DNA of 64,000 bases, taken from the NCBI RefSeq assembly GCF_030272615.1, contig NC_081414.1, positions 523,694,137 to 523,758,136 on the forward strand, written 5' to 3'. Positions within the stretch are counted from its first letter, which is position 1; every line of letters begins with the position of its first letter. The DNA is from Cryptomeria japonica. Lineage: Eukaryota; Streptophyta; Pinopsida; Cupressales; Cupressaceae. The notes beneath the pieces are model-generated. The model searched no databases, was not told the origin of the DNA, and saw nothing but the letters and a program-made list of their open reading frames with translations. Shown here piece after piece: positions 59,464-64,000 of this stretch. Position numbers and translations under genes: made by a program.

Positions 59464-59530
59464 GGTTAAACATGCTTGATTTAGAGTAGTATTAGTATGG
59501 GTGACTTCCTAGGAATCCCTAATGCTTCAC
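59464..59530 (+). ncRNA. 5S rRNA-like segment (decayed; Cassandra-type LTR or SINE candidate)
   Basis: GTTAAACATGCTTG, GAGTAGTA and TATGGGTGACTTCCTAGGAA follow the order and spacing of the 3' half of plant 5S rRNA (GTTAAGCGTGCTTG, GAGTAGTA, GATGGGTGACCTCCTGGGAA), about three-quarters identical by eye over 66 bp. These include the internal pol III control boxes. The 5' half is not recognisable. Cassandra retrotransposons carry such a segment in their LTRs, and some SINEs derive from 5S. No LTR pair is visible here. Confidence 0.65.
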
Positions 59531-61062
59531 CGCTATGAGCATCACTTTGATGAAATGAGTACTAAGTGATCCATTCTTATGAGGGGTTCATGTAAACTAC
59601 TCATGAGAATGGGTCAGCTTGACTCTAAAACTATGCAAGTGAATCTTGATATAAATATCATAGTATGAAAGTCTTGTGAAAACACTCATTCTTCTAGCAT
59701 TGAAAGTTGTGAGAGAGTTATTAAGGGGATTCTCGTGTGTATAGATTCAATGTATAAGTTCAAGACAGATTTTGAGGTGATATTTCTTTCCTTTTGGTAC
59801 ATCTATCTTTAAATTGGATGTTCTGTTGCCTTCATGGTAGGGAGTAAGCAATTTTTATGTGGGTTCCTTTTTTCATTCTTGGATTATTAAGGAAAACATA
59901 GTTTGTGAAGAGGAGGTTTTTCTTGTTATCTTATAAAAAAATTGGGTATTAGCTATTATAATAAATGATAGACAAAACAATGTCCTCTAAGGCTGTTGAA
60001 AAGAAATATCTATATGATGGATTCTCTTCCCAATTTATCTTCAAAGTTATTTAGTAAATATTTGGGAAACCAAAATAGGGTATGTTGATTTGCAAAGGAA
60101 GAACTAAATACAAAAATTGCCAAAAGAAGATGTGTTAGCTAATTATTTTTGTTCCTTCGGTATTTTGGAATTTGAAATATTCCTTATATCTCTTCAATCT
60201 CCCAACCTTGTTCCAACAACCATAAAATTTTATGATTGGGATGCAAGGGAGATTAGTGGATTTGATGGGTTGGCTTTGGCTAGATTCACCTAAGACAATT
60301 GATGATTTATTAGGCATTGTTGTCGTCGATGCATTGTTAAGGTTATTATGGTTGATTATCAAATCTAGTGGGATTCAAATATAGAGGCGTGTTTAAGATA
60401 ATTCTTATCATTGGTTGGTTAATAAAAATATGGTTTCAAGATTGATGCACAAACATATTAGAAGGGCACTTTTATGATGTATGTGAAATAATCACATTAT
60501 TAAGCAAAATAATAGGTAATCTATAGGCAAGAATACTCCATATATAGATATTCTATATGAGGGACATGACTAATTCCACAAACTATAAGATTGACTAGGC
60601 TTTTCTCATTAGTGGAATCATATAATAGCTAGTGTGTATTGTTGCCTAGATGCATGAATTTTTAGTTTCCATACAACTAAGAAATGATAATGTTTCTAAG
60701 TACAAACCAAGTGGGAACTATGGACCCACTAATCTTATTTATAACGACTCGCCACGACTATATTATGATAACTCTCTTATTGATAATAGAGAGTATCTAA
60801 TACATTTATTAAGACCCTGATTATGGTCATGGTAGACCACACAAAGAATGACTTCCATAGGAGGCTAAGAAGGTGATCCATGAACAAGAGTTTGTTTCAT
60901 TCAATCCTTAACATTAACTATCATAAGGTGGAAGAATTTAGTGAACAACCTCTTATGCTACCTAGGTACCCTAATGTCATATTCTATTAGAATTAAACAA
61001 GTAGTTAGAGTTCATTCTATTTTTAAATCCAAGCATAGAGGGGGGACTATAATGATCCATCA
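59531..61062. other. no gene recognised
   Basis: AT-rich; a 75-codon minus-strand ORF at 60135-60362 has no motif. Confidence 0.4.
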
Positions 61063-61231
61063 TCATTGAGTGTTTTTAATTAGATAAGAAGGGATTTTGA
61101 AAGGGCCCTGATCCCTTGTGCAAAGAGAAAGATGAAGCATTAATCCCAACAAAACAACAAAACAAAACAGCTCCAAAACAACAAAACAACAAGAGGTGGA
61201 ATAAATAAAGCAAAAATGAACCATCCTAAAA

Positions 61232-61516
61232 TCAGGGTGGTTTAAAAAATTGATCCAAATCTCTTTGATTGAGCACAAAGGAAGGACCCTTCTCTCCAAA
61301 TCCTATTTTCTTGAGACAATGAAGGGACATAATATCATTGGCACATCCATAATTAGAACCCAAAGCATTATATATCCTTGAACAATCCAAAGGAGAACTC
61401 CCTTGATTATAATCAATATTTTGAATCTCCTGGGAAATAGGGAAAGTTTCATCCTTATTTTTCTCCTTACAAGCATGACAAATAACCGAAGAGTACTCAT
61501 ACTCAAACTTTTGCAC
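61232..61516 (-). other. 94-codon Cys-containing ORF, unrecognised
   Basis: Compositionally protein-like: SSVICHACKEKNKDETF, SPLDCSRIYNALGSNYGCAN, GFGEKGPSFVLNQRDLDQFF. It has an isolated C-x-x-C pair and five Cys in all. It lies inside the CACTA-like element and may be an exon of a captured gene. A CA/CAAA-rich tract (61145-61195) lies just downstream. Confidence 0.3.
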
Positions 61517-62820
61517 CCATTTTCCAAATTTAGAGATAGGTTAATCTATTTAGGGAGAGCTTGATCGCCATTGAGTGAGGATGCAAAGAATATCTTTGAT
61601 ATAGATAAAAAAATGGGATTAAACCAGGGCTCAAGGACCCATCTACACAATAGCAATCATATGACAAGAGTAACCACTGCCATGAGATATGAAACTTAAA
61701 ACAATGTGACAAAGATATTACTATGTATAACTTGAGAGCATTCTGAATTATACCCTTATTTGATCCAAGGGGTTATATGGAGGAGAAGATAGTGAGAAAG
61801 TATGTTTATGTGACTAATTTAGAGATTTTTTTGGAAAATTTTGGCAAAAAATCTCAATTTAGAGAAAGTGATTATTGTACTACCTTTCTTTGTTTTGTCT
61901 TAGCTTGAAAAAAAAATCTAGTTTAGATTATTTTCCTATAAAGAAAAATTCTCTAACAATATTGTTATCAAATGCAAATATTTAGAAGCTATTCCTTATG
62001 ATATTCTTGATAAAACCATTTCTTTTATAGAGTCTAGAAAGGTAAATATTTTAATATTTGACTATGGAGATAGCCACCCAAGATCTAGAGGTCTAATGGA
62101 AAGCACAACAAAATGAGAAGATCAATATGACATGAATAAACTATATTCCTATCAATGAATGCAAGTTTACAATATGAATGAATGAGATTATAAATAGAAC
62201 CCCTTGATTATATAGGTCAAGATGAGACATGGAGGATATCATAAGATTATGAAAGTATCTTAATCTTATGATATGAGACATAAAGTGATAAGTATCCTAT
62301 GTATACCTTAAGTAAACTTAAATGATAAGGCATAAAAATGACCTAATAGTGGAAGTAGCTACGTAATATCCCTATTACACAAACAATTATTGCTACTTGT
62401 TCTTTGTTTCATCTCATTGGTATGGCTCAAATTTAAATAATTCATGTCATCAATTAGAACAAATATATTCAAAATTTTACTAAGCAATAAAATAAGTCTC
62501 GTGATCCTTACTTTCCTTAAACTAGACCCTTTGGTTGCTAGCCCTTTACTCACAAGCATTACTCTCACAAAAAATACAAACTCATTTTTTTGTAAGTGAT
62601 CCTTTAATCATCATCATTTTCATGCTTCGAGCACACTTACCTTTGCAAGTGCAAGTATCCCAAGCCTCGATCCAAAACTATAATCTACTATATTTGCAAC
62701 AAGCTTTGCCACATCACTTCAAATTGCTCTTGTAAGAACACAATTGTTAAATTAGTCTACATGACTAATGCAATATCATGGAGGGGTGTAGTAGAAGAAG
62801 ACATATATCTCTATAAACAA
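61517..62820. other. no gene confirmed
   Basis: A broken plus-strand frame near 61925-62095 (YKEKFSNNIVIKCKYLEAIP, DKTISFIESRKVNILIFDYG) looks like real protein but I cannot assign it. The remainder is AT-rich noncoding. Confidence 0.35.
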
Positions 62821-62821
62821 T

Positions 62822-63382
62822 ATGAATTTTTTGAATTTGTTCTCAAAGATCAATGATGAAAATAATGAAGATGGGGTTTTTAGTATGATATATGAATTAA
62901 CTGAACTACATACTATAAGAATGAATAGGTCTCAAGAAGATCAAGGAAGTAGAGGAGAGAGGATAGAGGATCTCCCTATACTAGTAACATATTTAGAGGA
63001 AGGTAAATTACAATCTTCTTTTAAAACTTTTATAGTGACTCTACAAGGTACTAGACCTTTCCTAATTTCACTCAAATTAGTAAAGTAGTGAAGACTAGTT
63101 AATAAATAAGTTAACTAGGAAGCCAAAACTCCTTCATGGGATTCATATAGAAGGCCAATATCTTAATTGTGCAAATGGGATATAGAAGTGAAGAAGAAGA
63201 TTTTGAAGAACAATTTTGTGGAAGATTCGAAGAAGGGTTTTCTTCTAGCCATCCTACCATCGATCATTCTTAATTTTGAAGAAACAAAAGGTGAAGAAGC
63301 AATTTCCCATATTCATAACTGGTTCCATTTAAGAAATCAAGAAAAGCAACCTACACACCTTGAACCTAAATGTACAAATTGA
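62822..63382 (+). other. two short unassigned protein-like frames
   Basis: 62822-63088 (charged; SRGERIEDLPILVTYLEEGK, FIVTLQGTRPFLISLKLVK) and 63167-63382 (WDIEVKKKILKNNF, GFLLAILPSIILNF). No signature recognised. The same strand and proximity to the 61925 frame suggest pieces of one decayed gene. Confidence 0.3.
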
Positions 63383-63754
63383 AGGACAAGATGACTTCTT
63401 CCTCCATCCGTAACTCTTATTGTTGTTGACGAAGGCCCGGGCGTCGTCATTTACACAACCCATTTTGGACTCCCTTGCGGTCATCCTCACTGGTTATGTG
63501 CCAGCCCTTGGCACTTTATGCCCGTGGCACTTCGTTCCCCTGTTCCCTGCTATGGCCATGTTTGTCACACCAATGATCTCCACAGGTTTGCTACAGAGGT
63601 AGGACGAATGAGAGGCAGGATTTTGTAAAGAGGTGGGATTTATGAAATGACTTGGTCTTTTCTTTTTTTTTAAAGTAATGCACGTGGTCGTCATAATTTC
63701 AATGAACGTGGGCACTTTTTCTAAAAAATCCCTAATGTCATTGCCAATTCCTTC

Positions 63755-63892
63755 TTCGTCGAAACCAAATGTTGCATTATCGTCGGAATTCTGACGAAAT
63801 CGGGCATTTTTTGAAAAAAAAATCAAGTTTGATCACAATATACCTTCTCCGTCGGAAACCTCCATTGGAATTTTAGGCTAAATGTATTAGTG
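63755..63892. repeat. right end of the CACTA-like element with subterminal CGTCGG motifs
   Basis: CTTCGTCGAAACC, TATCGTCGGAATTCTGACG and CTCCGTCGGAAACC precede the terminal GGCTAAATGTATTAGTG. The block just left of it (63420-63600) is unusually GC-rich for this window. Confidence 0.6.
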
Positions 63893-64000
63893 TGAACCGT
63901 GGATGCTCCTACATCAGACATCTGAGGTTAATGAAAAGTGAGCCTCTCACTTTGTTGGGGTCAAAGAGAAACCAAGGCAGTCTACCTCTTCCTGAGAAAT
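63893..64000 (-). pseudogene. second copy of the chromovirus chromodomain end, cut by the window edge
   Basis: Matches 53194-53304 with 8 differences in about 108 bp. The minus strand encodes ISQEEVDCLGFSLTPTK, the end of the chromodomain region. Homology begins at the first base after the CACTA-like terminus. Confidence 0.88.

Larger units (their letters stand above)
54284..63892. mobile_element. CACTA-like DNA transposon, non-autonomous, gene-capturing
   Basis: The right end reads ...GGCTAAATGTATTAGTG; inverted it is CACTAATACATTTAGCC followed by TAAAATTCCAA. The left end, TCCAAGTACATTTGGG then TCAAAATTTCAA, is a degenerate inverted match. Both ends carry subterminal GTCGGAATTC-type motifs (54472, 54510, 54532, 54555; 63783, 63850), as in plant CACTA elements. 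Homology to the flanking chromovirus starts exactly at 63893, which supports the right boundary. No transposase is recognisable. Inside are DRM methyltransferase fragments, two inverted repeats and a 5S-like segment. The flanks do not give a 3-bp duplication, so the two ends may come from different insertions. Confidence 0.6.

Noticed and set aside
61925-62095. Possible viral movement-protein-like relic
   Set aside because: The short frame looks protein-like but I could not tie it to any family with confidence, so it is left unassigned.

Overview
The window is eukaryotic plant DNA, almost all of it transposon-derived and noncoding. It holds plant-type Ty3/gypsy and Ty1/copia LTR retrotransposons, a degraded plant L1-type LINE, a chromovirus remnant and a CACTA-like DNA transposon, with one broken host gene among them. 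The nested layout, old elements and very low gene density suggest a large-genome seed plant. A gymnosperm is plausible, but that is an inference. I see no intact host gene, no tRNA gene and no CRISPR array.

Layout. (1) 1-7735: LTR element A, cut by the left window edge. It encodes a gag-like Ser/Pro/Asp-rich protein, a retropepsin and a G-patch, but no RT or integrase. (2) 7736-19144: a region probably belonging to an older LTR element X (LTR from 9194). It is split by a composite element B (10059-17505) that is a relative of A and has three LTR copies. (3) 19145-21714: an LTR-like block on the minus strand, distantly related to X. (4) 21715-38512: an AT/CT-rich simple-sequence island holding two minus-strand copia elements. 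C (22397-29307, TSD TATCT) has decayed gag-pro-int-RT-RH. D (29480-38335, TSD TCCCC) has 2.75-kb LTRs and gag only. (5) 38650-42430: a LINE on the minus strand with a solo LTR inside its RT. (6) 43420-46985: LINE-like ORF1/RNase H debris containing a 1.1-kb direct duplication. (7) 48540-49038: the 5' end of a broken PLAC8-like host gene with a TATA box. (8) 52430-54283: the 3' half of a chromovirus (integrase, chromodomain, LTR-like tail). (9) 54284-63892: a CACTA-like element with CGTCGG subterminal repeats. (10) 63893-64000: a second copy of the chromovirus 3' region.

The most striking part is in (9). A piece of a DRM-type (domains rearranged) de novo cytosine methyltransferase gene was captured and turned into a palindrome of about 2.27 kb with a 46-nt loop. 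A second, smaller inverted repeat covers the SAM-binding motif of the same gene. Transcription through it would give a long hairpin homologous to the host's RNA-directed DNA methylation enzyme. That consequence is an inference, but the palindrome and the DRM similarity are visible in the sequence.

Relationships. A and B share their primer-site type, a conserved stem-loop after the coding region and the 3' noncoding region, but carry different C-terminal protein modules. C and D share LTR termini, primer site and a CT-rich target, so D looks like a non-autonomous partner of a C-like element. Premature stops in C and D are mostly TAG and TGA, as expected from decay of methylated cytosines.
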